Origin: JBMYXZ01 sp049608925
GTDB taxonomy: Bacteria; Pseudomonadota; Alphaproteobacteria; JAGOMX01
Assembly (NCBI GenBank): GCA_049608925.1
Contig: JBMYXZ010000037.1
Location: forward strand, 1-12,974
Reading direction: 5' to 3'
Length of the DNA stretch: 12,974 nt
How positions within the stretch are numbered: the stretch's first letter is position 1; every line of letters starts with the position of its first letter. The translations under genes were made by a program, and so were the position numbers. The notes under the pieces were generated by a model, which saw only the letters and a list, made by a program, of their open reading frames with translations, was not told where the DNA came from and did no database searches. Below are positions 1-6,384 of this stretch, in pieces.

Positions 1-6
1 TTAAAC

Positions 7-35
7 TTGACAAAATTTAATTATAATTTTATATA
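7..35 (+). promoter_or_regulatory. Possible sigma70 promoter in AT-rich leader
   Basis: TTGACA at 7-12 is followed after 17 bases by TATATA at 30-35, a good match to a housekeeping promoter. It would start a long leader of about 210 bases before the lipoprotein gene. The surrounding 100 bases are so AT-rich that a -10-like hexamer is expected by chance, so only the -35 match carries weight. A reverse-strand TTGACG (complement at 65-70) could equally serve a gene to the left of the window. Confidence 0.25.
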
Positions 36-73
36 AATTTGTAATTAAATTTACAATTATTTTACGTCAACAA

Positions 74-95
74 GTTAATAATAATTATTAATAAC
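74..95. repeat. 22-bp near-perfect AT-rich palindrome
   Basis: Bases 74-95 form a dyad in which 10 of 11 pairs match (the pair 78/91 does not), running from GTTAATAATAA to its mirror ending in AAC. The dyad is overlapped at each end by a direct copy of AACAAGTT (69-76 and 93-100). A smaller dyad, TTGTAA-N6-TTACAA, lies at 39-56. The arrangement resembles an operator for a dimeric regulator upstream of the lipoprotein gene, but no binding protein can be named and low sequence complexity makes chance dyads more likely. Confidence 0.4.
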
Positions 96-122
96 AAGTT
101 TAATTAAAAAACACGCTAGATG

Positions 123-163
123 TTAAGTAAATTTTAAGCAACTGGGGTATATGTTAGTAATAT
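123..163 (+). promoter_or_regulatory. Candidate CtrA-type box and promoter for the OmpA-domain lipoprotein
   Basis: TTAA at 123-126 and TTAA at 134-137 are separated by exactly seven bases, the full CtrA recognition consensus TTAA-N7-TTAA known from alphaproteobacteria. A -10-like TAATAT at 158-163 lies where a promoter whose -35 region is covered by the box would need it, predicting transcription from about position 170 and a leader of roughly 84 bases. This is the arrangement known for CtrA-activated promoters. Chance occurrence in AT-rich DNA is possible. Confidence 0.4.
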
Positions 164-253
164 GAGGGGAGCATAAGATGCCAATGCTTCATTAGGTGCC
201 GCGTTTTCCCCGACAGTAAAGAATAAGACCTAAAATAAAAAAGGAAGGTTATT

Positions 254-1084
254 ATGAAAACTACAGGTAATAAAAACTGGGCTATGCTAGGGCTTGTTGG
301 AGCGGCATTGTTTCTGACTGGTTGCGCAGAGCACCAATTACGTAAACTTCACAGTATGACTCCAACAGGATCTGCATTTAGCCAAGCTCTTACAAAAGAA
401 TATAAAGATCTTGCAACTAAAGAGCAGCGTTGGAATTATGACGACATCGATTCAGAACTATTCTCTCTTAAAGGTCAAGATGCTGCAGCTGGGAACGGCG
501 AAAGCGTAATGCCAGAGAATCCACTGGATTGGGAAGTCCCAATGACAAAAATGCCAGAAGTTGAAAAAGCACACAAACGCCTTGTTAGCGCGCTTAAGTG
601 CAACGGTCGCACAAAAGCACCTGTTAAGGCAGCGATGGCACAGCGTAAATTTGACGAGTGGGTAGAAGAAGCTGAAGAGCGCTTCCAGCTTGCATGCATG
701 GAAGGTGCACGCTTAGACTTCTATGAAAACCTTCGTCAAGTTGAAGAAGTTATCTGCCCATTGGATGCAGCACCACGCTTCCATCTACACTTTAACCTAG
801 ACAGTGATAAGTTAGATGATAGAGCAATGGCCATTATCCAAGAAGCTGCTGCTTCAGCTGGTGACAACTGTCATTGCAAAGTGTTCCTAACAGGACGCAC
901 AGATGCTGTGGCTTCACACCATTATAATATGGACCTATCAAAGCGTCGTGCAATGAACGCGATGGTAGCTCTTGAGCAAGCTGGTCTAGCGACTGATCGC
1001 ATCATGGCTCGCGGTTTCGGAGAGGTTCCAGGAAGCCCTCAGATCCATCGTCCAAACCGCCACGTTGAAATTATTATTCACTAA
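254..1084 (+). CDS. OmpA-domain outer-membrane lipoprotein (peptidoglycan-binding)
   Basis: This 276-residue protein starts with a lipoprotein signal peptide: Lys at 2 and 7, a hydrophobic core and the lipobox LTGC at 21-24, so Cys24 is the likely lipidated first mature residue. The C-terminal part (about 174-275) is an OmpA/Pal-type domain with GRTD, then LSKRRA, then NRHVEI. Asp217 and Arg232 sit 15 residues apart, as do the two residues that grip the diaminopimelate of peptidoglycan in this family. The expected role is tethering the outer membrane to the cell wall. The linker region (25-173) is charged, partly helical-looking, and not recognised. At 276 residues it is much longer than typical Pal. 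Five further cysteines (116, 148, 168, 206, 208) are unusual for the family. AAGGAAGG ahead of the ATG is a strong ribosome site, and the frequent CGT/CGC and AAC codons suggest high expression. It is monocistronic, ended by the hairpin just downstream. The family is secure; the specific role is not. Confidence 0.9.
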   Translation: MKTTGNKNWAMLGLVGAALFLTGCAEHQLRKLHSMTPTGSAFSQALTKEYKDLATKEQRWNYDDIDSELFSLKGQDAAAGNGESVMPENPLDWEVPMTKMPEVEKAHKRLVSALKCNGRTKAPVKAAMAQRKFDEWVEEAEERFQLACMEGARLDFYENLRQVEEVICPLDAAPRFHLHFNLDSDKLDDRAMAIIQEAAASAGDNCHCKVFLTGRTDAVASHHYNMDLSKRRAMNAMVALEQAGLATDRIMARGFGEVPGSPQIHRPNRHVEIIIH

Positions 1085-1108
1085 TAGTTCAGCGAGTTAA
1101 GTAGTAAG

Positions 1109-1143
1109 AAAAGTGCCCTGCATGTAGCGGGGCACTTTTTTTT
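1109..1143. terminator. Rho-independent terminator, probably bidirectional
   Basis: AAAAGTGCCC at 1109-1118 pairs with GGGCACTTTT at 1130-1139. One wobble and one further pair extend the stem to 12 bp around a 7-base loop (1121-1127), and T runs from 1136 to 1143. It ends the OmpA-domain gene 24 bases after its stop. Read on the minus strand, the same hairpin is followed by TTTTCTT and lies just beyond the stop of the converging gene ending at 1154, so it can serve both. Confidence 0.9.
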
Positions 1144-1153
1144 GCTAAAAGAT

Positions 1154-1828
1154 TTACACATTAGAACTATAAAGTACCCTCGTGAGACGGGGAAAATACT
1201 CTCTAAGATATGCAACCTTATCTTTCACTTCTCTTAAGTGACTTGAGCGAATATATACAAACATCACAGCAGAAGCATCAAACTTTCTGGAAATTCTCTC
1301 CAAAGTGTCTTGGTTGAACACAAAATCAGCAGGAAATCGTATCTGTCCCTGCAATGGCTTTTTCATTAGATGGCCCTTTGTCCCTGCCGAGCATTGCTCC
1401 GAAAGAAATGCAATACTGGGCAGCTCATTGTATGCGCCGTCTAGCGGTTGACCAAATGCAGCTGTCGATCTATTTCTTGGCTTTGCTGGAAGAACGTCGC
1501 CATACAATGCCACCCTCTCTAAACGCGGGAAATATGCTTTCAGCAACCGACACAAGCTACCAGCACCTTTTCTGCCTGGGGCATGCTTTCGATGGATGTG
1601 AATAGAAGTCACGTCATCGGACAAAAACTGTGTTTTTATTAGTTCTAGGGTGACTGGATCGTGACCAAGCCCTTCAGGAAACTGTATCGACTTTTTTAAG
1701 GACCTATACTCCCCCGCTTCAATTGATTGCTCGAAAAAGTCACTATAAAAAGGATTATTGGCAAAAGCCTGGGATACAAAGGCAATACAGGTAACTGCAA
1801 CCGCTACAAAAGTTTTCATATTCTTCAT
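1154..1828 (-). CDS. Exported protein of unknown function with two internal repeat modules
   Basis: I do not recognise this 224-residue protein. It begins with a Sec signal peptide (Lys-rich start, hydrophobic core, AFA then Asn-Asn at about 21-25), so it is periplasmic or secreted. The mature part holds two copies of a module of about 60 residues (about 47-111 and 162-221). Each starts with a basic or polar residue then I-x-FP, has a TLE-x-I helix-like stretch, a V-x-x-x-x-I strand-like stretch, and ends YFPRL-x-RV. The spacer between copies is about 50 residues. A third, more divergent copy is in the gene immediately upstream, so the two look like an expanded family. The start is the ATG at 1826-1828: GGAGG lies 5 bases before it, whereas the in-frame TTG at 1829-1831 is only 2 bases from that site. 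The upstream gene's TAG stop abuts GGAGG, implying translational coupling. Confidence 0.75.
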   Translation of the reverse strand: MKNMKTFVAVAVTCIAFVSQAFANNPFYSDFFEQSIEAGEYRSLKKSIQFPEGLGHDPVTLELIKTQFLSDDVTSIHIHRKHAPGRKGAGSLCRLLKAYFPRLERVALYGDVLPAKPRNRSTAAFGQPLDGAYNELPSIAFLSEQCSAGTKGHLMKKPLQGQIRFPADFVFNQDTLERISRKFDASAVMFVYIRSSHLREVKDKVAYLREYFPRLTRVLYSSNV

Positions 1829-1837
1829 CAATTCCTC

Positions 1838-2299
1838 CTACAATTTTGATTTAATAAATGCTGTTGCTCCCCGTTGTGGGAACACCTTCTTTACTATTGC
1901 CTTACCTGCTTGTTCATATATTGCTTGCGGCAGAGTAGTTAAAGCAACTTTTATAAACAGAACAGTTGGGCGCCCATTTTTCGGATTTTTTAGCAAGCCT
2001 GAACCTTCAAGCATCACAATTTCTTTCAACCCAATGAAAACAGTTGAAAGATTTGCTGGAAAGGTGCCATCAGGATTAACGAAACATCCGGTGATTTTAG
2101 TGACTTTGGATGCATCGCAATGCCTACCAATTTCTGCAATAGCCTTTGAGTCGAGCTTTGTATTTGGAGAAAATGTAACTTCCCTCTCTAAAACTAACTT
2201 CTTAGCCTGCCTGGCTGCCTCAGCCATGTAATCGGGCGCGCCAGAGGCAACTGTTTGAAAAGAGCAAAACGTCATAATCAAGAATACTATTTGTCTCAT
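1838..2299 (-). CDS. Exported protein of unknown function, one repeat module
   Basis: This 153-residue protein is not recognised. Residues 1-20 form a signal peptide (Arg2, hydrophobic stretch, VASG then Ala-Pro), predicting export. Residues about 38-101 match the repeat module of the downstream protein: basic/polar then V-x-F, a K-A-I-A-E-I helix-like stretch, DASKV, an I-x-x-C-F strand-like stretch, then F-x-x-L-x-x-I-V-M-L. The segment DASKV corresponds to DASAV in the second downstream copy, which makes common ancestry more likely than chance. Cys61 and Cys72 could form a disulfide. The remaining C-terminal third is basic and shows no motif I know. AAGGGG about 9 bases before the ATG is a plausible ribosome site. 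The gene is first of a two-gene unit that follows recJ after 133 bases on the same strand. No paired toxin, immunity or enzyme motif is visible. Confidence 0.7.
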   Translation of the reverse strand: MRQIVFLIMTFCSFQTVASGAPDYMAEAARQAKKLVLEREVTFSPNTKLDSKAIAEIGRHCDASKVTKITGCFVNPDGTFPANLSTVFIGLKEIVMLEGSGLLKNPKNGRPTVLFIKVALTTLPQAIYEQAGKAIVKKVFPQRGATAFIKSKL

Positions 2300-2343
2300 A
2301 CCCTGAACCCCTTACTGCTGGTGGATTTCCCACTAAGTTTATT

Positions 2344-2433
2344 GGAATTTAGCCTAGCAACAATTCTGTGTCCGTGTCTACAGTGTTGACTAATCACGCA
2401 TAGTAGATTGCCGTGCAAGATTATCTAAATTCC
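2344..2433. repeat. Long-range inverted repeat between recJ and the exported-protein pair
   Basis: GGAATTTAG at 2344-2352 is the exact reverse complement of CTAAATTCC at 2425-2433, 72 bases apart. Inside, TCTAC at 2377-2381 can pair with GTAGA at 2403-2407. The outer arm reaches the last base of the recJ stop codon. No T-run follows, so it is not a canonical terminator. A -35/-10-like pair on the minus strand, TAGACA then TAGGCT 18 bases on, lies between the arms and might drive the two downstream genes, but the match is weak. The rest of the 133-base gap shows nothing else. Confidence 0.4.
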
Positions 2434-4196
2434 TACCCCACCAATTTCATATCTTCAGCAGCTAACATTGCATCATCGATAGTCAAGTCCACTGTTGTGC
2501 GGCCCATCCAATTATTCGTCTTTAGGGTTGCCACCAAATGCAGAGGTTGCCCCCGGCTGTTAAGCAGTAAATCACCCAGAGATGTGTCTACAGCTCTAAA
2601 ACATATGCTTTTGATGCTGGTACCTTGCTGGTCCCGAAGAATGCAACGCACATGGCTTTCGCCAACTATATCAGCTCGCACAACTTGCAAATGCTGGAAC
2701 AAAAAGCGCGGTGTTGGGTTGCCAACACCAAAAGGGCCAACACGTTCCAAAGTCTCAACAAAGTCTTCTGTCACAGCCTGCAGCTGCAAAGCACCATCCA
2801 AAGTTACTTCTGGCAGCGGGACCGCATCAATGCGGCCGTTCAAGAAGGCATGGAACTCAGCGATCTTTTCCTTCTTTACTGTGAAGCCTGCCGCCATCGC
2901 ATGCCCACCGCCGGCTTCAAGCAATCCCGATTGTTTCGCAGCATGCATCAAGGCACCTAGATCAATACCAGAGACAGATCGTCCTGAGCCTTTGCCAATA
3001 CCATTTTCATCTATAGACACGACACAGGTTGGGCGGTGAAAATGTTCTTTCAACCTGCCAGCAACGATCCCTATAACGCCAGGGTGCCACCCTTCACCAG
3101 CCACCAATATCATCGGCCCTTCTTGGCTTTGAGCCATAGACATGGCCTCTTCCAGGCAGGCCTGTTCAATCTCTTTTCGCTCGTCGTTATATTGCTGCAA
3201 ACGCTGAGCAATGGGGTGTGCTTCTATAGCACTGTCAGTGCTTAGCAAAGTAGCCCCCAGAGACGCCTCTCCCACACGTCCGCCAGCATTAATGCGCGGG
3301 CCCAGGATATAGCCAAGATGATATACAGATGGCCGCTCGTTAATGCCAGCAACATCCGCAAGGGCTTTCAAACCAACATTTTGACGTTGCCCCATGACTT
3401 TTAAGCCCTGCGTCACATAAGTGCGATTCAGGGCCTCCAGGGGCATAACATCGCAAACGGTGCCCAAGGCCACTAAATCCAATAAAGAGCGCACATCCGG
3501 CTCTCTGCGGTCTTTATACCAGCCTTTCTGCCTCAAAGCGCGATTCAGCGCCACAATAAACAAAAAACACAGACCAACGGCCGCTAAATAGGTACAAGAG
3601 CTCGATTCATCCAATCTTTTTGGGTTCACCAAAGCGTGGCAGGGTGGCAACTTTGGCTCGCAGTCATGATGATCCAGGACAATCACATCCAATCCCATAT
3701 CAGCTGCGGCTGTCAAAGGTTCATGTGCAGTTGTGCCACAATCCACTGTTATGACGACGGAAATACCTTCATCTTTTAGCTGCTGAAAAGCCGCGGCGTT
3801 AGGCCCATAGCCTTCTTCGATACGGTCAGGGATATAAATCCGTAAGTCACGACCAACCATACGGAAAAACTTTGCTAAAGTCGCAGATGATGTGGCACCG
3901 TCTACATCATAATCGCCAAAAACAGCGATTTTTTCATCTTGTTGAATGGCCTGAACAACACGATCGACAGCCTTGTCCATATCAATCAAGTGGGACGGAT
4001 CAGGCAACGACTGCTTTAAAGTTGGATTTAAGAAATCCATCACGTGATCATGAGCAATATCACGACCAGCCAACAGCCGAGCAATTACATCCGGCAGCTG
4101 ATATGCTTGTGAGATCGCCATGGCCTGACGTTCTTCATATTGGCGGAACACCCATCGTTTATTACTGACCGATAGAGGTTTTTCCGCCTGGCTCAT
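2433..4196 (-). CDS. recJ: Single-stranded-DNA-specific 5'-3' exonuclease RecJ
   Basis: RecJ degrades single-stranded DNA 5' to 3' in recombinational repair, mismatch repair and restart of stalled forks. The 587-residue protein is about the length of the E. coli enzyme. DHH phosphoesterase motifs appear in order: DYDVDG at 95-100, VDCG at 151-154, DHH at 175-177 and GTVCDV at 245-250, which supply the metal-binding aspartates and histidines. The DHHA1 part follows with HPGVIGIVAGR at 371-381, GSGRS near 403 and GGGHAMAAG at 429-437. The last 130 or so residues fit the OB-like C-terminal domain. All expected core motifs are present, so it should be active. Its ATG overlaps the accA stop as ATGA, indicating coupling at the end of the five-gene operon; only a weak GGGA ribosome site precedes it. 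Confidence 0.96.
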   Translation of the reverse strand: MSQAEKPLSVSNKRWVFRQYEERQAMAISQAYQLPDVIARLLAGRDIAHDHVMDFLNPTLKQSLPDPSHLIDMDKAVDRVVQAIQQDEKIAVFGDYDVDGATSSATLAKFFRMVGRDLRIYIPDRIEEGYGPNAAAFQQLKDEGISVVITVDCGTTAHEPLTAAADMGLDVIVLDHHDCEPKLPPCHALVNPKRLDESSSCTYLAAVGLCFLFIVALNRALRQKGWYKDRREPDVRSLLDLVALGTVCDVMPLEALNRTYVTQGLKVMGQRQNVGLKALADVAGINERPSVYHLGYILGPRINAGGRVGEASLGATLLSTDSAIEAHPIAQRLQQYNDERKEIEQACLEEAMSMAQSQEGPMILVAGEGWHPGVIGIVAGRLKEHFHRPTCVVSIDENGIGKGSGRSVSGIDLGALMHAAKQSGLLEAGGGHAMAAGFTVKKEKIAEFHAFLNGRIDAVPLPEVTLDGALQLQAVTEDFVETLERVGPFGVGNPTPRFLFQHLQVVRADIVGESHVRCILRDQQGTSIKSICFRAVDTSLGDLLLNSRGQPLHLVATLKTNNWMGRTTVDLTIDDAMLAAEDMKLVG

Positions 4197-5143
4197 ATGT
4201 TACGTCCCATTGCCAAGAACTTGTCTTCACGGTGTTTTCGTAGTTCTTCACCACTCATCATCGACAAGGACCTTAAATCCATTTCGATCTGCTTACCAAC
4301 AGCTTCACAGGTAGCTTGATTATCGCGGTGCGCGCCACCAAGTGGTTCTGTTATGATATGGTCAATAACTTTATACTTGATCAGATCTTGCGCAGTAAGT
4401 TTTTGCGCCTGAGCTGCTAGTTCTTTTTTATCCGCAGTGCGCCACAGAATTGTTGCACACCCTTCCGGTGAGATTACGGAATAGATCGAATGCTCAAGCA
4501 TATTCACAGTATTTGCAACAGCCAGAGCAATGGCTCCACCAGAGCCACCTTCACCAGTGATAATCGTCACTACAGGCACTTTCACACGGGTTAAGGCTTC
4601 GATAGAGGCAGCGATGGCTTCTGCTTGCCCGCGCTCTTCCGCGTCGATACCTGGATGGGCACCTGCGGTGTCAACTAAGGTAATAATCGGTAGTTCAAAT
4701 TGATCTGCTAATTCAAACAAACGCTTGGCTTTACGGTATCCTTCTGGCCTTGGCATTCCAAAGTTATGCTTGATACGCGATTCGGTATCACGACCTTTTT
4801 GATGCCCAATGATCACGACTGATCTGCCGCGAAAGCGCCCCAGACCGCCGATGATAGCCTTATCTTCCGCAAAATTTCTGTCGCCGGCGAGCTCGGTAAA
4901 GTCATCGATAAAATGATCCACATACTCAGAAAAACAGGGTCTTTCAGGATGACGCGCAACCAATACCTTTTGCCAAGGCGAAAGCTTGGTATAGGTATTG
5001 TGCAGCATCTTCTCCATTTTGGATTTCAGCTTGGTAATTTCGCCTGAAATATTCAAATCACCATTTGTCGTGATGTGCATTAGCTCTTCAAGCTTGCTTT
5101 CAACAGCGTGAATGCTTTTTTCGAATTCTAAAGGTGCAACCAT
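4193..5143 (-). CDS. accA: Acetyl-CoA carboxylase carboxyltransferase subunit alpha
   Basis: AccA pairs with AccD to form the carboxyltransferase that moves CO2 from biotin-BCCP to acetyl-CoA, giving malonyl-CoA, the committed step of fatty-acid synthesis. The 316-residue length matches the roughly 319 of E. coli. A helical N-terminal region (about 5-50) precedes the crotonase-like core, with LAGDRN near 85-90, GHQKGRDT at 113-120, the VDTAGAHPG stretch at 157-165, the glycine-rich GEGGSGGA at 197-204 and SPEGCA at 225-230, which build the acyl-CoA/biotin site. The ATG is preceded by GAGGG at a 5-base spacing, inside the 12-base gap after xerD. AccD and the biotin carboxylase subunits are not in the window, the usual bacterial situation of scattered acc genes. 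Confidence 0.97.
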   Translation of the reverse strand: MVAPLEFEKSIHAVESKLEELMHITTNGDLNISGEITKLKSKMEKMLHNTYTKLSPWQKVLVARHPERPCFSEYVDHFIDDFTELAGDRNFAEDKAIIGGLGRFRGRSVVIIGHQKGRDTESRIKHNFGMPRPEGYRKAKRLFELADQFELPIITLVDTAGAHPGIDAEERGQAEAIAASIEALTRVKVPVVTIITGEGGSGGAIALAVANTVNMLEHSIYSVISPEGCATILWRTADKKELAAQAQKLTAQDLIKYKVIDHIITEPLGGAHRDNQATCEAVGKQIEMDLRSLSMMSGEELRKHREDKFLAMGRNI

Positions 5144-5155
5144 AATAACCCTCGT

Positions 5156-6031
5156 TCAACGTTTTGCCATGGGGTGACACGTGGTCACTAGCTCTTGTAA
5201 GCGCTCGCCCATGACATGGGTGTAAATTTCTGTTGTCGAGATGTCAACATGCCCCAACAACTTCTGCACACTAATTAAGTCTGCGCCATTATTCAAGAGA
5301 TGAGTTGCAAAAGCGTGTCTTAAAACGTGCGGAGACACCTTTGCGGGGTCTAAACCCGCTTCCAAAGCCACTTGTTTTAACAGCTGTCCCAAGCGTTGGC
5401 GGGTTAAATACCCTTCTTTGCTGCGGGACGGAAACACAAATCCCGCGCTGTTACTACCAGCAACAAAGGCCCCACGTACATTCATGTAGGCCTCTAAGGC
5501 TTCCAAAGCGATATCATTAATGGGCACAAAGCGTTCCTTGCCGCCTTTGCCTTTTACCACCAACCCTTTGCCAGGCTGTAGCGCTGTCATTGGCAAAGCC
5601 ACTAGCTCGCTTACACGCATCCCGGTCGCATAAAGCAGCTCTAAAATTGCTGTCAGACGAGCGCCTTCAGGCCCCTCCATAGCATGAACAGTGTCCAGTA
5701 ACGCCGTGATATCAGCTTCTGATAAGATTTTGGGCAGGCGCTGGCCTTGTTTTGGTGTATCGATGATGGCAGTGGGATCATGATCAACTGCCCCCTCGCC
5801 CAATAAAAAGCGAAAGTATTGCTTAAGAGCAGATAGTCTGCGTGCCCGGGTGCTGGGGCTGCTGTTTTGAAGCGCTTCCAGGTACCCGCGGATATCATCA
5901 GCCTGCACCGCAGCTGAATCTTTCTTGCACACTTTAAAAAAGTCTTCTAGGTCGCGGCGATAGGCCTCAATGGTATTCAAAGCAGCATTTCGTTCAACCA
6001 GCAACATTTCCAGAAACATATCAACAGTCAT
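5156..6031 (-). CDS. xerD: Tyrosine recombinase XerD
   Basis: XerD, with XerC, resolves chromosome dimers at dif near the division septum, normally under FtsK control. From the chosen start the protein is 291 residues, close to the 298 of E. coli. It has an N-terminal SAM-like core-binding domain (about 1-90) and a C-terminal catalytic domain with the full set of active residues: Arg139 (GMRVSEL), Lys162 (KGKGGKER), His235 and Arg238 (HVLRH), His261 (LGH) and the nucleophile Tyr270 (IYTHV). The frame stays open to an ATG at 6082, but the ATG at 6029-6031 overlaps the yraN stop as ATGA and has GGAGG 8 bases before it, so it is preferred. Similarity to XerC is close, but LLNNGADL and the accA neighbourhood favour XerD over a phage integrase. 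No attachment site or mobile gene is nearby. Confidence 0.93.
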   Translation of the reverse strand: MTVDMFLEMLLVERNAALNTIEAYRRDLEDFFKVCKKDSAAVQADDIRGYLEALQNSSPSTRARRLSALKQYFRFLLGEGAVDHDPTAIIDTPKQGQRLPKILSEADITALLDTVHAMEGPEGARLTAILELLYATGMRVSELVALPMTALQPGKGLVVKGKGGKERFVPINDIALEALEAYMNVRGAFVAGSNSAGFVFPSRSKEGYLTRQRLGQLLKQVALEAGLDPAKVSPHVLRHAFATHLLNNGADLISVQKLLGHVDISTTEIYTHVMGERLQELVTTCHPMAKR

Positions 6032-6384
6032 TCCCCATACCTCCAGGCGTGTTGTACGTGCTTTGGCCAACGGTAAGGGCACACAACCATTGCATCAAAG
6101 GCTATTTCGGCAGCTTCCAGGCCCGCTTGCCCGATAAAGATCGTGGCGGATTTTTCAATACGCCGCCGCTGATTTGCAGATATAGACTCCATACCCTGCA
6201 GTAAATCTGGCCGAGCTTTTACCTCGACAAAGCGCAAGGCATTACCCCGCTTGGCAATCAGATCAATTTCTCCCATCGAGGTACGATAGCGCTGCGCCAA
6301 GATTGTATAGCCTTTAAGCCTTAGCGCCCAGGCACTCAACCATTCAGAGATCAGACCCCAGCGATAATCTTGCCCTTTATTCAT
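6028..6384 (-). CDS. yraN: YraN/UPF0102 family protein, nuclease fold
   Basis: This short basic protein (118 residues) belongs to the YraN/UPF0102 family, whose members carry a restriction-endonuclease-like fold and are often proposed, with limited experimental support, to act on Holliday junctions or branched DNA. The signature residues are visible: GEIDLIA with Glu39 and Asp41, then FVEVKAR with Glu54 and Lys56, the typical metal-binding and catalytic set. Lys-Arg patches would suit nucleic-acid binding. The start is taken as the ATG at 6382-6384, whose ATGAATAA overlaps the rsmI stop by 8 bases; a TTG two codons earlier is also in frame. No strong ribosome site precedes it, so translation is probably coupled to rsmI. 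The rsmI-yraN linkage next to a PBP activator gene is seen in many proteobacteria, including the E. coli yraL-yraM-yraN region. Confidence 0.9.
   Translation of the reverse strand: MNKGQDYRWGLISEWLSAWALRLKGYTILAQRYRTSMGEIDLIAKRGNALRFVEVKARPDLLQGMESISANQRRRIEKSATIFIGQAGLEAAEIAFDAMVVCPYRWPKHVQHAWRYGE

Noticed and set aside
1..110. Chromosomal replication origin because of AT-rich dyads
   Set aside because: No clear DnaA-box cluster or origin-associated gene is visible; a promoter/operator region explains the block better.
1758..2231. Plus-strand open frame of 157 codons opposite the two exported-protein genes
   Set aside because: It spans both minus-strand genes and their junction; the minus frames have signal peptides, ribosome sites and shared repeats, so the plus frame is a shadow.
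2413..3039. Plus-strand open frame of 208 codons opposite recJ
   Set aside because: It is antisense to a fully conserved recJ, has low-complexity Ser/Pro/Arg-rich content and no recognisable domain.
5156..6031. Tyrosine recombinase as a phage or island integrase
   Set aside because: Length, catalytic blocks and the housekeeping operon fit chromosomal XerD; no attachment repeats, tRNA or mobile genes are nearby.
6032..6082. 17-residue N-terminal extension of XerD into yraN
   Set aside because: The ATG at 6031 has GGAGG before it and an ATGA overlap with the yraN stop, and the shorter protein matches XerD length.
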